Shown here in pieces: positions 53,688-62,465 of a DNA stretch of 64,000 nt. Every line of letters starts with the position of its first letter. Within the stretch, counting starts at the first letter, position 1. The translations under genes and the position numbers were made by a program. The notes under the pieces were generated by a model. It did not search any database. It saw only the letters and a program-made list of their open reading frames with translations, and had not been told where the DNA came from. The stretch covers positions 46,243 to 110,242 of the forward strand of contig NZ_JADPCJ010000003.1 of NCBI RefSeq assembly GCF_015670795.1, read 5' to 3'. Source of the DNA: Collinsella aerofaciens. GTDB taxonomy: Bacteria > Actinomycetota > Coriobacteriia > Coriobacteriales > Coriobacteriaceae.

Positions 53688-54918
53688 ATCCCTTATGAGC
53701 GTTGATGCCCGGGGTGTATCCGCCAAACGGGTCCTCGATGGAGCACACGCCCGAGGGGGCGAGCGGATCGCGCTTACCGGCCAGCTTGTCGTGATGCATG
53801 GTCTCGATATAGGCAAGCACCAGCGGCGCCACACCCTTTGCATCATTTTTGACCACGGGCTCGCTCATGTAGTAATCAAACGTGCCCTCGCGGTGCGCGG
53901 TGTTTCCCAAGCCCGCAACCAGGCAGATGTTGTCGAGCGCCAGCTGCCCGTCATACTCGGACAGGCAGGTCTCGCAGATGCCGTCGAAGGCGCGACGGCC
54001 GTACTGGTAGTAACGCTCGCCCAGCACGCCCAGACGCACGCCCTTCATGATGGCGTTGGCAAAGATGGCGCTGCCCGACTCCTCCAGGTAGTTGGGGGCG
54101 ATATTGGGCAGGTTGATAACCTGGTGCCACATGCCGGTCTTCTCGTCCTGATACGGCAGCATGGCGTCGATCAGATCGTGGAACATCTTGCGGATCTCGT
54201 CCTTCTCGGCCGACATCGAAGGCGGCATAAGCTCCCAGGTGTCGATGAGCGCCATGGCAAACCAGCCCTCGGCGCGCAGCCAGAAGTTAGCCGAAAGGCC
54301 GGTGACCGGGTCGCACCAGAACTGTTTGCGGCTCGCGTCGTAAGCGTGATAGTACAGACCGTTGAGGGGGTTGCGCATCAGGTCATGCACGACCTGGAAC
54401 ATATGGAAGCTGTCCGAGCAGGCACGACGGTTGTGGAAGCTCAGCTCGTACTGCATGTAGAACGGCTGCGCCATGTACATGCCATCGAGCCAAATCTGGT
54501 TGGGATAGACGGCCTTGTGCCAGAACACGCCTTCTTTGGTGCGCGGCTGGGTCTCGAGCTGGCGGTAGATGGTGTCCATGGCGGCACGGTACTTGGGCTT
54601 GCCCACCAGGTCATAGAGCTTGTAGAGGGTCTTGCCCGCATTGACGTTATCGAGGTTGTACTCCTCGGGGTTGTAATGCTTTATGGTACCGTCGTCCTGG
54701 ACAAAGAAATCGATGTAGTCATCGGCGAAAGTCAGGTAGCGCTGCTCACCCGTGATCTCGTACAGTTCGATGAGCGCCTTGATCATGCAGCCGTCAATAT
54801 AGTTCCAGGTGTTCTCCTTGCCGGCGCGAATCTTTTCGATATTCCAAGCCGGCGCCTGCGGCGTAGAGGTTTCGATCAACTGCTCGATATAACGGTCCAG
54901 GATTTGATTGCAACCCAT
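53680..54918 (-). CDS. GH105 unsaturated galacturonyl hydrolase
   Basis: A 412-residue cytosolic alpha6/alpha6 barrel. D90 (YNLDNVNAGK) and D145 (WLDGMYMAQP) align with the two key aspartates of YteR-type GH105 enzymes, which hydrate the double bond of unsaturated galacturonic acid and release it from the oligosaccharide. There is no signal peptide, so the oligosaccharides are imported first. AGAGGGGAC precedes the ATG at 54918; the ATG at 54936 has none. Two GTGAACGTTNAC operators lie within 70 bases upstream. GH88 is a close relative and cannot be fully excluded. Confidence 0.9.
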   Translation of the reverse strand: MGCNQILDRYIEQLIETSTPQAPAWNIEKIRAGKENTWNYIDGCMIKALIELYEITGEQRYLTFADDYIDFFVQDDGTIKHYNPEEYNLDNVNAGKTLYKLYDLVGKPKYRAAMDTIYRQLETQPRTKEGVFWHKAVYPNQIWLDGMYMAQPFYMQYELSFHNRRACSDSFHMFQVVHDLMRNPLNGLYYHAYDASRKQFWCDPVTGLSANFWLRAEGWFAMALIDTWELMPPSMSAEKDEIRKMFHDLIDAMLPYQDEKTGMWHQVINLPNIAPNYLEESGSAIFANAIMKGVRLGVLGERYYQYGRRAFDGICETCLSEYDGQLALDNICLVAGLGNTAHREGTFDYYMSEPVVKNDAKGVAPLVLAYIETMHHDKLAGKRDPLAPSGVCSIEDPFGGYTPGINAHKGCE

Positions 54919-54944
54919 TGCTGTCCCCTCTGACATAAACGATA

Positions 54945-55010
54945 GGTGAACGTTACCCCTAGTGTAACGCGAACGAGGAATATAGGGTGAACGTTAACCC
55001 TATATTCCTC
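54945..55010. promoter_or_regulatory. Operator pair and long palindrome before GH105
   Basis: GGTGAACGTTACC (54945-54957) and GGGTGAACGTTAACCC (54985-55000) are variants of the GTGAACGTTCAC box. The second is the centre of a 36-base near-perfect palindrome (arms GAGGAATATAGGGT, 54975-55010), unusually long for a single operator. Confidence 0.65.
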
Positions 55011-55013
55011 GCG

Positions 55014-55039
55014 AACGGCAGACTTTTAGCGGCAAACGG
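55014..55039. promoter_or_regulatory. AACGG-N16-AACGG direct repeat (site 3)
   Basis: AACGG at 55014 and 55035, again 21 bases apart, upstream of the GH105 operators. The second half-site lies in the last codons of the SGNH gene, so this is the weakest of the four sites. Confidence 0.35.
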
Positions 55040-55694
55040 CGGTGAGACCCGCGGCGATGCGATGCGCCAGGCGCTCATAGCCGGCAGGACTGTAATGCAG
55101 ACCGTCCGGCATATAGAGCTCGCGGTGCTCCGGCAAAAACGGGCTGATACCGCTTTGCGCATACAGGTCAATCACCGGCACGGAGTAGCGGTCGCAGACC
55201 TCGAGCATCGCTCGCACGTAGGCGACCTGCGTCAACCCCAGGTGGTTGAGCTCGTCGCTTGCCGGGATATCCTTCTCGTGCTTGCCGCTCGTCTTGCACG
55301 GCGTCATAAACACGAGCTTTGCCCGAGGCGAGCGCGCCGTGATGGTACGGATCAGGTAATCGAGTGCACCATAGAACTCATGCACGTCCGTGCTGCCGAG
55401 CTCTCCAAGCGGCACGTTGCGGCTAAAGTCGTTGACGCCGCCAAAGACGATGTAGATATCGGCCGCATCGTCGATACCGTCAAGGCGCTCGACAAACGAA
55501 TCGGTACGGTCGGCCTTGATGGCGATACGCGAACCCTTGATGCCAAAGTTCTCGACGACCGCGCCTCCCAGCAACGCGCCCAAATGCGAGGTCCACGAGA
55601 TGTCGTTGCCTCCCCCACCGCAGCCGTTGTCGCCCCAGGTCGTTGAGTCGCCAAAGCAGCAAATGGTCGATTCACTCAAACTCTTCGTTTCCAT
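55026..55694 (-). CDS. SGNH/GDSL-family hydrolase
   Basis: A 222-residue cytosolic esterase. GDSTTWG (S17) opens block I, the Gly/Asn blocks are GIKGSR and GGVNDF, and DGLHYSPAGY carries the catalytic Asp and His. Within a pectin operon, deacetylation of imported galacturonan or rhamnogalacturonan oligosaccharides is the best guess. GAGGAG precedes the ATG at 55694. No signal peptide. Confidence 0.85.
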   Translation of the reverse strand: METKSLSESTICCFGDSTTWGDNGCGGGGNDISWTSHLGALLGGAVVENFGIKGSRIAIKADRTDSFVERLDGIDDAADIYIVFGGVNDFSRNVPLGELGSTDVHEFYGALDYLIRTITARSPRAKLVFMTPCKTSGKHEKDIPASDELNHLGLTQVAYVRAMLEVCDRYSVPVIDLYAQSGISPFLPEHRELYMPDGLHYSPAGYERLAHRIAAGLTAVCR

Positions 55695-55763
55695 AATCTT
55701 CTCCTCATCCGCCCATCGGCGGTCATACAGGAACGTACCGTTTATTCGCAGCATGCCGAGGGG

Positions 55764-57929
55764 CTATGCACGGGCGCATTCCGCAACGTGCGAATCGAGC
55801 CATTCGATATCCTCGGCAAGATGTGTCACGCCCAGATGGTGTTCACCCGGACACACCTCGTGCCGCAGGCCATCTCTGCGACCCAGTAACTTGTAGGCAT
55901 CGCGCACGATCTCGAGCTGCTCGTCAACATTTTTCAGCCCGCGCGAACCGTTCAGATGATCCTCTTCGCAGCTCTGCACCAACAGCGGGCGTGGCGCAAT
56001 AAGCGAGGCAATATCGCCCATGTCGAGCAAGCGCCAAAGTCCGGGTGTGTAGTTGCAGCTGCAATTGCCGTTGAGGTGCAGCAGCGAATCATCGACACCG
56101 TACAGGTAGCCCGAGACAAACGTCTTGCATACGCGTGGGTCGAGCGCCGCCAGATACAGCGTCATGTATCCGCCGCCCGAAAAGCCAAAACAGCCCAGGT
56201 CGTCCATGGCAATGTCGCCGCGCGCCTCTAGGTAATCGATCAGACGCATGTTATCCCAGGCGTTGAGACCCGCAACGGTAAGTCCCAGCGGCTCGGCCAT
56301 GCGCGCCTGGTTTAGGCACGTGCCGCGCAGAAAGCTGTTCTCGTCATCGCCCTGGCCCTTCCAGTCACGACGGTATCCCCAACCGCGTGCGTCGGGGCAG
56401 ACGGTCACGTAACCCATGCGTGCCAAACGCAGACCGTAGTCGTAATTGAACTTACGCACGGCATCATCGACCGCCGGCACGCCCGCAACACCGGCTACGC
56501 TTGCAGCACCCGCTCCCTGATGGCCATGCGGGCAGATATAGCAACACTTGCGGCCGCACGCATCGAGCTTAGGCGACTGCGGCTCGAGCAGGTAGAACGG
56601 CATCCAAACGTCGCGCTCCACCTGCAGCATCGCATGGGTGCGCACGATGCCGCCGGCAACCCGCACGCGGCTGAGCTCACGAATCTCAATCGGGACGCGG
56701 TCCATAAGCGAAAGGCCCAAAACATCGTACAGACGAGTCCTGGTCGCAATCTTCCACGCCTCAAAATCTGCAGGAGTCTTGCCCGTAAAAGCAGCCGAAC
56801 GTCCCTCGCGCTTCAGCCGGGCACGCAGCGCAGGCTCGTCTTCGCAGTACGTCTCGATGTGCACGGTGCGGCCATTGGCAGATAGCCCAGCCGTCTCAAC
56901 CGCATCACCGTCGCCGCCCTCGGGATCCCAGCCATCCCCACCGGCAAGCACCTGCTCGCGAGCGTACCCGGCGGCAGCCATCACATCGAGTTTATTTGCC
57001 CACGGCACCCAGTCGGTAGTATCACCCGCCGGCCCATGCAGGATTGCGCCAGCATACTGCGCGCAGCTGTGCGCCGCCGGCTTATTCCAATCCCACCAGC
57101 CTTCGCGCTTGATATGTCGCCCCAGCCAGCAATCGATCAGCACAGTTTGCGCCCATTCGCGCCAAGGACGACCCAGGTAGACCGAATCCAGCGCCACGCC
57201 ATCCGGAGCTGTAAACGAACAGCCGTGGAACACAAATCCGTACGGCTCGCCTTTAGGCGTGGAGGCTGCCGTTACATACCCGTTGACATCCATATCGCGA
57301 TTGAGCGAGCGAATCTCGCACCCCTCAAAGTAGGCACGCGCGCCGCCAAAGATAAAGTCGACATCGCCCTCGATCCGGCAACGTCGAAAATACTGGCGCC
57401 CCACCCGGCGCGGCGCATACTGTTTGGGTCCTATAAACCCGCCCGGTTTGGCCTCATGCGGCGGCAGCGGACCCAAAAACAGTGTGTCCTGGTGCCCCTT
57501 AATGCAGCAGGCATCGACAACCAGACGGTCGCCATCGGCATACAGGGCAATCGCCTGACCGACCTCGCGCCCATCGCCCGCATCGTTTTCGATCGTGAGG
57601 TTCTCGAGCCGTACGTCGTCGGCATCGACCAAAACGGTATAGGTCCTAAACGTGCCGAGCGTGCCGTCCACGCCCGAGCCGTCCTCCGAAGGCATCTTGG
57701 CACCCAGGCTGCCCACGATACGCACGCTGTCGGCCGTCTCTCCCTCAATCGTCACATGCGAGCGATGAATCTCGACCCGCTCGCGATACTCGCCCGGATC
57801 GACGCGAATCATCACCGGTTGCTCGGCATCCGGATAGAGCTGATCGGCTGCCGCCAAGGCATCGGAAATCGTTGGATACGCTCCTGCCGCAGCCCTCGAA
57901 ACGCGCAGCGTATAGATACTTTCGCTCAT
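55764..57929 (-). CDS. Pectinesterase (CE8) fused to an alpha/beta-hydrolase
   Basis: A 721-residue two-domain enzyme without signal peptide. Residues 1-330 are a CE8 pectin methylesterase beta-helix with GHQDTLF (D148), DFIFGGA (nucleophile D191), GYVTAAS and YLGRPW (R254, W256). Residues 380-721 form an alpha/beta-hydrolase: GFSGGGYM (S584), an EEDH segment and the C-terminal GEHHLG with the probable catalytic His. The second domain resembles acetylesterase-type enzymes of pectin loci and may remove a further ester group. The ATG overlaps the upstream esterase stop by four bases (ATGA). A cytosolic methylesterase means that methylated oligomers are imported. Confidence 0.88.
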   Translation of the reverse strand: MSESIYTLRVSRAAAGAYPTISDALAAADQLYPDAEQPVMIRVDPGEYRERVEIHRSHVTIEGETADSVRIVGSLGAKMPSEDGSGVDGTLGTFRTYTVLVDADDVRLENLTIENDAGDGREVGQAIALYADGDRLVVDACCIKGHQDTLFLGPLPPHEAKPGGFIGPKQYAPRRVGRQYFRRCRIEGDVDFIFGGARAYFEGCEIRSLNRDMDVNGYVTAASTPKGEPYGFVFHGCSFTAPDGVALDSVYLGRPWREWAQTVLIDCWLGRHIKREGWWDWNKPAAHSCAQYAGAILHGPAGDTTDWVPWANKLDVMAAAGYAREQVLAGGDGWDPEGGDGDAVETAGLSANGRTVHIETYCEDEPALRARLKREGRSAAFTGKTPADFEAWKIATRTRLYDVLGLSLMDRVPIEIRELSRVRVAGGIVRTHAMLQVERDVWMPFYLLEPQSPKLDACGRKCCYICPHGHQGAGAASVAGVAGVPAVDDAVRKFNYDYGLRLARMGYVTVCPDARGWGYRRDWKGQGDDENSFLRGTCLNQARMAEPLGLTVAGLNAWDNMRLIDYLEARGDIAMDDLGCFGFSGGGYMTLYLAALDPRVCKTFVSGYLYGVDDSLLHLNGNCSCNYTPGLWRLLDMGDIASLIAPRPLLVQSCEEDHLNGSRGLKNVDEQLEIVRDAYKLLGRRDGLRHEVCPGEHHLGVTHLAEDIEWLDSHVAECARA

Positions 57930-58735
57930 CGTCCATCACGCTCCCAGGAAGCGAACTGTTCAGGCCAGCCCTGAACTTGTGGCTGAATATGCTCGGCGCA
58001 GCCCTTAAATGCCGTTAGGGCCGTGGCGAGCGATGCCCCATGCTTTCCATGCGGAAAGACATGTAGGCTAAAGCCAATCCCGTGGTCGGCAAGAGCCTGC
58101 GCAAGAAGGAGGCTATTTTGAACTGGTACCGATGCATCCTCGGCGGTATGCCACAAGAACGTACGGGGGAAGCCCTCGCCCACCATATTCTCGATCGACA
58201 ACTTTTGAGCCAAAGCGCCATCGGCACCCGTTAGGTGTTCAAATGAACCACGATGAGCATAGGCCCCCGAGCTTACGACCGGATAGCCCAAGCAAAGTGC
58301 GTCAGGCCGAATCGACTCAGGAGATGCCGCAATCGACTCTGCAAGCCAGGGTTGGTCCCAAAGCGCCCCGAGCAAGCCAACTAGATGCCCACCGGCCGAA
58401 AAACCCATGACCGTAATCCGATCAGGATCGACACAGTACTCTGCCGCATGGCCTCGGACGGTATCGACCGCCCGCGCGAGTTCTTGCAATGCCAGCGGAT
58501 AGACAGCCGGAGCAACCGAGTAGTTCAGCACAAACGCTTGGTAGCCCATCGCCAACAAACGGAGCGCTACCGGCTCGCCTTCGCGCGGCGAAACGTGATC
58601 GTAGCCGCCTCCTGGCACGACCACAACTGCAGGCAGCGGTTTTAAAGCATAAGCATCTTCGGTCGGGGCAAAAACATAAGACGTAATCGTGGCAGACGAG
58701 CCATCGACCCCGACAGGAATCGTTTTATTGAGCAT
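57926..58735 (-). CDS. Alpha/beta-hydrolase, BD-FAE/acetyl-esterase-like
   Basis: A 269-residue cytosolic esterase. VVVPGGGYDHVSPREGEP supplies the oxyanion loop, GFSAGGHL the nucleophile Ser, AEDASVPV the Asp and FPHGKHG the His, as in bifunctional feruloyl and acetyl-xylan esterase-like enzymes. GAAAGGG precedes the ATG at 58735. It overlaps the CE8 fusion by four bases, so the two are translated together. Likely removes acetyl or feruloyl groups from pectic oligomers. Confidence 0.85.
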   Translation of the reverse strand: MLNKTIPVGVDGSSATITSYVFAPTEDAYALKPLPAVVVVPGGGYDHVSPREGEPVALRLLAMGYQAFVLNYSVAPAVYPLALQELARAVDTVRGHAAEYCVDPDRITVMGFSAGGHLVGLLGALWDQPWLAESIAASPESIRPDALCLGYPVVSSGAYAHRGSFEHLTGADGALAQKLSIENMVGEGFPRTFLWHTAEDASVPVQNSLLLAQALADHGIGFSLHVFPHGKHGASLATALTAFKGCAEHIQPQVQGWPEQFASWERDGR

Positions 58736-58788
58736 GTATTCCCTTTCACCATGATGCGTAGCGCAGCGCACACGGCCGTATCGCACAA

Positions 58789-58823
58789 GGGCTGCATTGC
58801 CGATTTATCCGACAATGCAGCCC
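58789..58823 (-). terminator. Hairpin between GH28 and the esterase gene
   Basis: GGGCTGCATTG pairs with CAATGCAGCCC around a 13-base loop. The downstream T-run on the minus strand is poor, so partial termination or mRNA stabilisation within the operon is more likely than a full stop. Confidence 0.5.
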
Positions 58824-58839
58824 TGGTCATCAACCCGAG

Positions 58840-60435
58840 TTAGGAACGGACAACCTTGTCGACGTTCTGGAGCTGCAGCTCCTCGCCGTCCTGGCCCTCG
58901 ATCACCACATTTTGCAGGTCGAGCACCTTGACGTTTTGCGCAATGATGCCCTGACGCACCATGGGCTCAACGCCGCAGGCCATGGCCGGGACAAAGGGCT
59001 CGGCATCGTCGGCAAAGGTCACGTGAACGTCTTGGAACGTCAGACGCGTCACCTTGCTCTCGGGCAGACCCGTGATATAGGCCGCGGCAGCATGGCAGTT
59101 GGTGGCCTCGATATCGCAAAACGTCGTGGCACCAAAGCCGGGCGTGCGGTCGTCGACAGGCAGCGTCTCGCGAGACTGCACGTAATCGGTCTTGCCGTCC
59201 TTGTCGCAGAAGTAGAAGGAGTTGACCACGAAGGGCGTGAGCACCTCATCCATGCGAATGTGCTCAAAGGTAATGCCCTCGTTGACGGCATCCTTGCCGC
59301 GCCCGCGGCGGGTCTTGACGCGCAGGCCGCGGTCGGTGCGCTCAAAGAGGCACTTGCTCACGGTAAGGTCCTTGATGCCGCCGGCAGCCTCTGAACCCAG
59401 GACCACGGCGCCGTGACCATCGTGCATGTAGCAGTGAGAGATCAGCACGTCGTGCGTGGCGGGACGAAGCTCGGGCTCAATACCCAGCTTGCCGCTCTTG
59501 ATGGCGATGCAGTCGTCGCCCACCGAGAACTGGCAGCCCAAGATGCGGACAAAGCCGCAGCTCTCAGGATCGAAGCCGTCGGTGTTGTGGGAGTTCTTGG
59601 GACCCTCGATGGACAGGCAGAGCGCATCGACGTGCTCGCACAGGATGGGGTGGATGTTCCACGCCGGGCTATTGCGCACGGTGAAGCCGGCCAAGCTCAC
59701 GTTCTCACACTCGGATAGGAAGATCATGCGCGGGCGGGCGACCTCACGGCCCTCCTCCGGGCGAAAGATGTTCTTAAAGTCCTTGTTCCACCAGTTGTCC
59801 TCGGCAAAATCAGTCTGACCGTCGATCGCGCCGCGACCATAGATGCACACGTCGTGCACGCTCAGACCCGTAAAGGTAGAGCAGTAGGTCGAGAAGCTCT
59901 CGCCCTCCCAGCGGCCCAGGGGCAGCATATCGGTGCCGGCATACCCGGCACCCTCGTTGCCCGTGACCGTGCCCGGAATGTAGGCAAGCGAGGCACGATC
60001 GTGGCGGGCCAGCAGCACCGCTCCCTCGGCGAGCTCGATGTTGATATTGCTCTTAAGAAAGAGAGACTTGATGCGATAACTACCGGCGGGGATCAGCACG
60101 CGGCCACCCTTGGGGCAGGCCATGATGGCAGCCTGGATGTTGGTGGTGTCATCATGCTCGGCATCGCCCTTGGCGCCACAGTCGCGAACGTTGATGGTAA
60201 AGGGCTCAGCCGGCGTGGTGACACCTACGCTCAGCTCACGCTCGCCACAAACAAAACGAACCAGGTTGCGCTTGCCGGGGGTCAGGCCGTCGACATAGGT
60301 CTCGACCGTATTCGTGGTACCGGCGGGCTCGTCGTTGACAAAGATCTCCCACGTATCGGCGCAGGTAAAGTAACCGCCGTCGTCAAGCTCGATAACCGCC
60401 GCGCGCGCGTTGCGCCAGATAACGTTCGTCTCCAT
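58840..60435 (-). CDS. GH28 polygalacturonase-type glycoside hydrolase
   Basis: A 531-residue right-handed beta-helix enzyme. The GH28 set is complete: NTDGFDP (284-290, D286), GDDCIAIKSG (306-315, both Asp), GHGAVVLGSE (H341) and RVKTRRGRG near residue 375. An N-terminal beta-sandwich-like stretch (1-80) precedes the INVRDCGAKGDAEHDDT segment that opens the helix. No signal peptide: an exo-acting polygalacturonase or rhamnogalacturonase on imported oligomers. GAGGGAG precedes the ATG at 60435. Confidence 0.93.
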   Translation of the reverse strand: METNVIWRNARAAVIELDDGGYFTCADTWEIFVNDEPAGTTNTVETYVDGLTPGKRNLVRFVCGERELSVGVTTPAEPFTINVRDCGAKGDAEHDDTTNIQAAIMACPKGGRVLIPAGSYRIKSLFLKSNINIELAEGAVLLARHDRASLAYIPGTVTGNEGAGYAGTDMLPLGRWEGESFSTYCSTFTGLSVHDVCIYGRGAIDGQTDFAEDNWWNKDFKNIFRPEEGREVARPRMIFLSECENVSLAGFTVRNSPAWNIHPILCEHVDALCLSIEGPKNSHNTDGFDPESCGFVRILGCQFSVGDDCIAIKSGKLGIEPELRPATHDVLISHCYMHDGHGAVVLGSEAAGGIKDLTVSKCLFERTDRGLRVKTRRGRGKDAVNEGITFEHIRMDEVLTPFVVNSFYFCDKDGKTDYVQSRETLPVDDRTPGFGATTFCDIEATNCHAAAAYITGLPESKVTRLTFQDVHVTFADDAEPFVPAMACGVEPMVRQGIIAQNVKVLDLQNVVIEGQDGEELQLQNVDKVVRS

Positions 60436-60487
60436 GGGTTTCTCCCTCAAAAAGATGCTCTAAAGGCAAATTGTACGCTGTTGAAAA

Positions 60488-60527
60488 AGGGCCGTGCCTG
60501 CCGGCGGAATTCCGGTGGCACGGCCCT
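60488..60527 (-). terminator. Hairpin behind the GPH transporter
   Basis: AGGGCCGTGCC and GGCACGGCCCT with an inner CCGG/CCGG pair; TTTTTC follows on the minus strand. It may attenuate transcription between transporter and GH28. Confidence 0.8.
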
Positions 60528-60550
60528 GTGATTTGGACGATATGTCGGCC

Positions 60551-62110
60551 TTACTCGGCGGGAGTTACGCTACCGTCCTGGAAGCCAACGTTGTTGTGGG
60601 CAAAGCAGTCCTCGTACTTAAAGCCGGAGAGCTCCTCGCAAAGCGCCTTGACCTCGGGCTTGACGTCGGCCATCTTGCCACCCTCCTTGACTCGGTGAAT
60701 CTCGTCGCAAAGGACGTCGCACTGCTCCTTGTCGATCTTGATGCCGCGGGCAAGGACGGCCGCAAGCAGGAAGAAGCCGGCGCAGCCGATGATCATGTAG
60801 CCGCAGATATACAGAGGCACGGTAGCGGGCTGGGTCACGGCGTCGCTATTGCCGGCGGTCTGAATGAAGCCGGAGGCAGCAAGGACGATAGCCCACACGT
60901 TGACGGCGATAGCCTGGGCGATCTGCTGGCAGAGCTGCTGAGCGGAGCTGTAGATGCCCTCGCGACGACGCAGGGTGATGAGCTCATCGACATCGGGGAT
61001 GTAGTTGAGCAGAACATCGGGCAGGTACTGGAAGCCGACGTAGAAGAACTTCCAGATGGCGAAGATGATGGGGTAGGCGATCATGGCGATGGCGACCGTG
61101 GAGGTGCCATTGATCTGACCAAAGGCGAAGTAGTTGTAGGCGATGATGCACGCAGCGCAACCGACATTTGCGAGGTACCAAGACTTGTGGAAGCCCTTCT
61201 TGGCCATGAGAGCGACCCAGATGGCGGTGCAGACGATAGCGACGACCTTGCCAGGCATCTCCATCACGGACTCGTAGGACTTAGGAATCTGCAGGCAGTA
61301 GACGATGAAGAAGGACAGGCAGGCAGACCAGCAGGCAGCAGCGAGCTTCGTGGAGACCTGTGCGTACAGGACCTTGCGGAAGGACTTGTTGCGGAAGGTG
61401 GAGATTACGTCGATGAAGAACTTCTTGATACCCTCGCCGACGCTCTCGATCTTCTCCTGAGCGACCTCCTCGGGGGTGTGCTCCCACGTGGACAGGTACA
61501 CACAAAGCAGCGAGATTGCCATGACCGAAGCGTTGATCGTAGCGATGATGAAGTAGCTGAACGGGTTGGTCTCGCCGAAGGTGCCAAAGCCGAAGCCCAC
61601 AAGTGCAGCCATCAGGAAGCCGGCGGCGTTACCAAAGAGATGCTTGTAGCCGGTGAGGTACGTACGCTCCTTGAAGTCGTCGGTCATCTCGATGGTAAGC
61701 GGCGACAGGTTGGCGGTGCAGAACGTATACGCGACGTTGTAGATCAGGTACAGCACAAAGTAGTACGGGAAGCCAAACGGCGTAGCCACGAAGATGAGCG
61801 GCTCGGCGATCATCATCGGGATGGCCAGCAAGATCCAGAAACGACGACGACCAAAGATGCGGCCAATCTTGGTGGCATAGAAGTTATCGGCCACAAAGCC
61901 CATCAGCGGGCAAAGAATAGCGTTGACATAGATGGCAAACGAGCTGATCAGTGCAGCCTCGCCTGCGGACAGGCCACACTCCGTGGACAGGAACAGCACC
62001 ATGTAGCTGTGCGTAAAGGTCAGGGCACCGGAATTGAGCATACCGCCCATACCAAAGCCCAAGCGCGTCCAGAATGTGATCTTACGCTTTTTTCCGATCT
62101 TATTAGTCAT
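60551..62110 (-). CDS. GPH-family (MFS_2) sugar transporter
   Basis: A 519-residue membrane protein with about 12 helices, glycoside-pentoside-hexuronide:cation symporter type. TRLGFGMGGMLNSGALTF starts helix 1, and the loop GFVADNFYATKIGRIFGRRR after helix 2 matches the family R/K-rich motif; TEMTD-like IEMTDDFKERTYL occurs in the middle. GAGGGAG precedes the ATG at 62110. It heads the pectin operon and is preceded by three GTGAACGTT operators, so unsaturated or saturated oligogalacturonides are likely cargo. Confidence 0.88.
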   Translation of the reverse strand: MTNKIGKKRKITFWTRLGFGMGGMLNSGALTFTHSYMVLFLSTECGLSAGEAALISSFAIYVNAILCPLMGFVADNFYATKIGRIFGRRRFWILLAIPMMIAEPLIFVATPFGFPYYFVLYLIYNVAYTFCTANLSPLTIEMTDDFKERTYLTGYKHLFGNAAGFLMAALVGFGFGTFGETNPFSYFIIATINASVMAISLLCVYLSTWEHTPEEVAQEKIESVGEGIKKFFIDVISTFRNKSFRKVLYAQVSTKLAAACWSACLSFFIVYCLQIPKSYESVMEMPGKVVAIVCTAIWVALMAKKGFHKSWYLANVGCAACIIAYNYFAFGQINGTSTVAIAMIAYPIIFAIWKFFYVGFQYLPDVLLNYIPDVDELITLRRREGIYSSAQQLCQQIAQAIAVNVWAIVLAASGFIQTAGNSDAVTQPATVPLYICGYMIIGCAGFFLLAAVLARGIKIDKEQCDVLCDEIHRVKEGGKMADVKPEVKALCEELSGFKYEDCFAHNNVGFQDGSVTPAE

Positions 62111-62257
62111 CGAGCTCCCTCTCTTTTCTCGATTGTCTTGCAGCAAGACATTGGAGTCCACACTGACATCTGTCTGCCCAGCGTTCAGGGTGAACGTTTA
62201 GTTAGATTATGCGCGATTGCTTATGACAGGTGAACGTTCACTTGCATATTATCCCCG

Positions 62258-62283
62258 AACGGTCGATTTTTACCGCCGAACGG
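62258..62283. promoter_or_regulatory. AACGG-N16-AACGG direct repeat (site 4)
   Basis: AACGG at 62258 and 62279, 21 bases apart, with the first half-site and adjacent TCGA very like site 1. Minus-strand half-sites are TCCGTTCGG and ACCGTTCGG. Confidence 0.5.
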
Positions 62284-62402
62284 ACACAATTGAGATCCTC
62301 ACACCTATTTTCTGCTGGTAAGGGTGCCATGCTGGACAGCCATGAGATAGGTGAACGTTTATCAGATTTTCCAACATATTCACTTAACCACGAAGCGAAA
62401 AA

Positions 62403-62430
62403 GCCCCGCCGGGATCACTCCCAACGGGGC
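62403..62430 (-). terminator. Terminator of uxaA
   Basis: GCCCCG(CC)GGG and CCC(AA)CGGGGC pair; TTTTTC follows on the minus strand, about 35 bases past the uxaA stop. Confidence 0.8.
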
Positions 62431-62465
62431 AGACGACATAGCGCTATGTTTGGGCGCACTTGCTG

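Larger units (their letters stand above)
62111..62465. promoter_or_regulatory. Control region of the pectin operon with three GTGAACGTT boxes
   Basis: GTGAACGTTTAG (62190), GTGAACGTTCAC (62230, perfect) and GTGAACGTTTAT (62351) lie between uxaA and the transporter, about 40 and 121 bases apart. An AACGG direct repeat (62258-62283) is embedded. No coding sequence. Confidence 0.65.

Noticed and set aside
60494-62233. Plus-strand ORF of 579 codons opposite the GPH transporter
   Set aside because: Antisense shadow with no domain; the opposite frame is an obvious 12-helix transporter.
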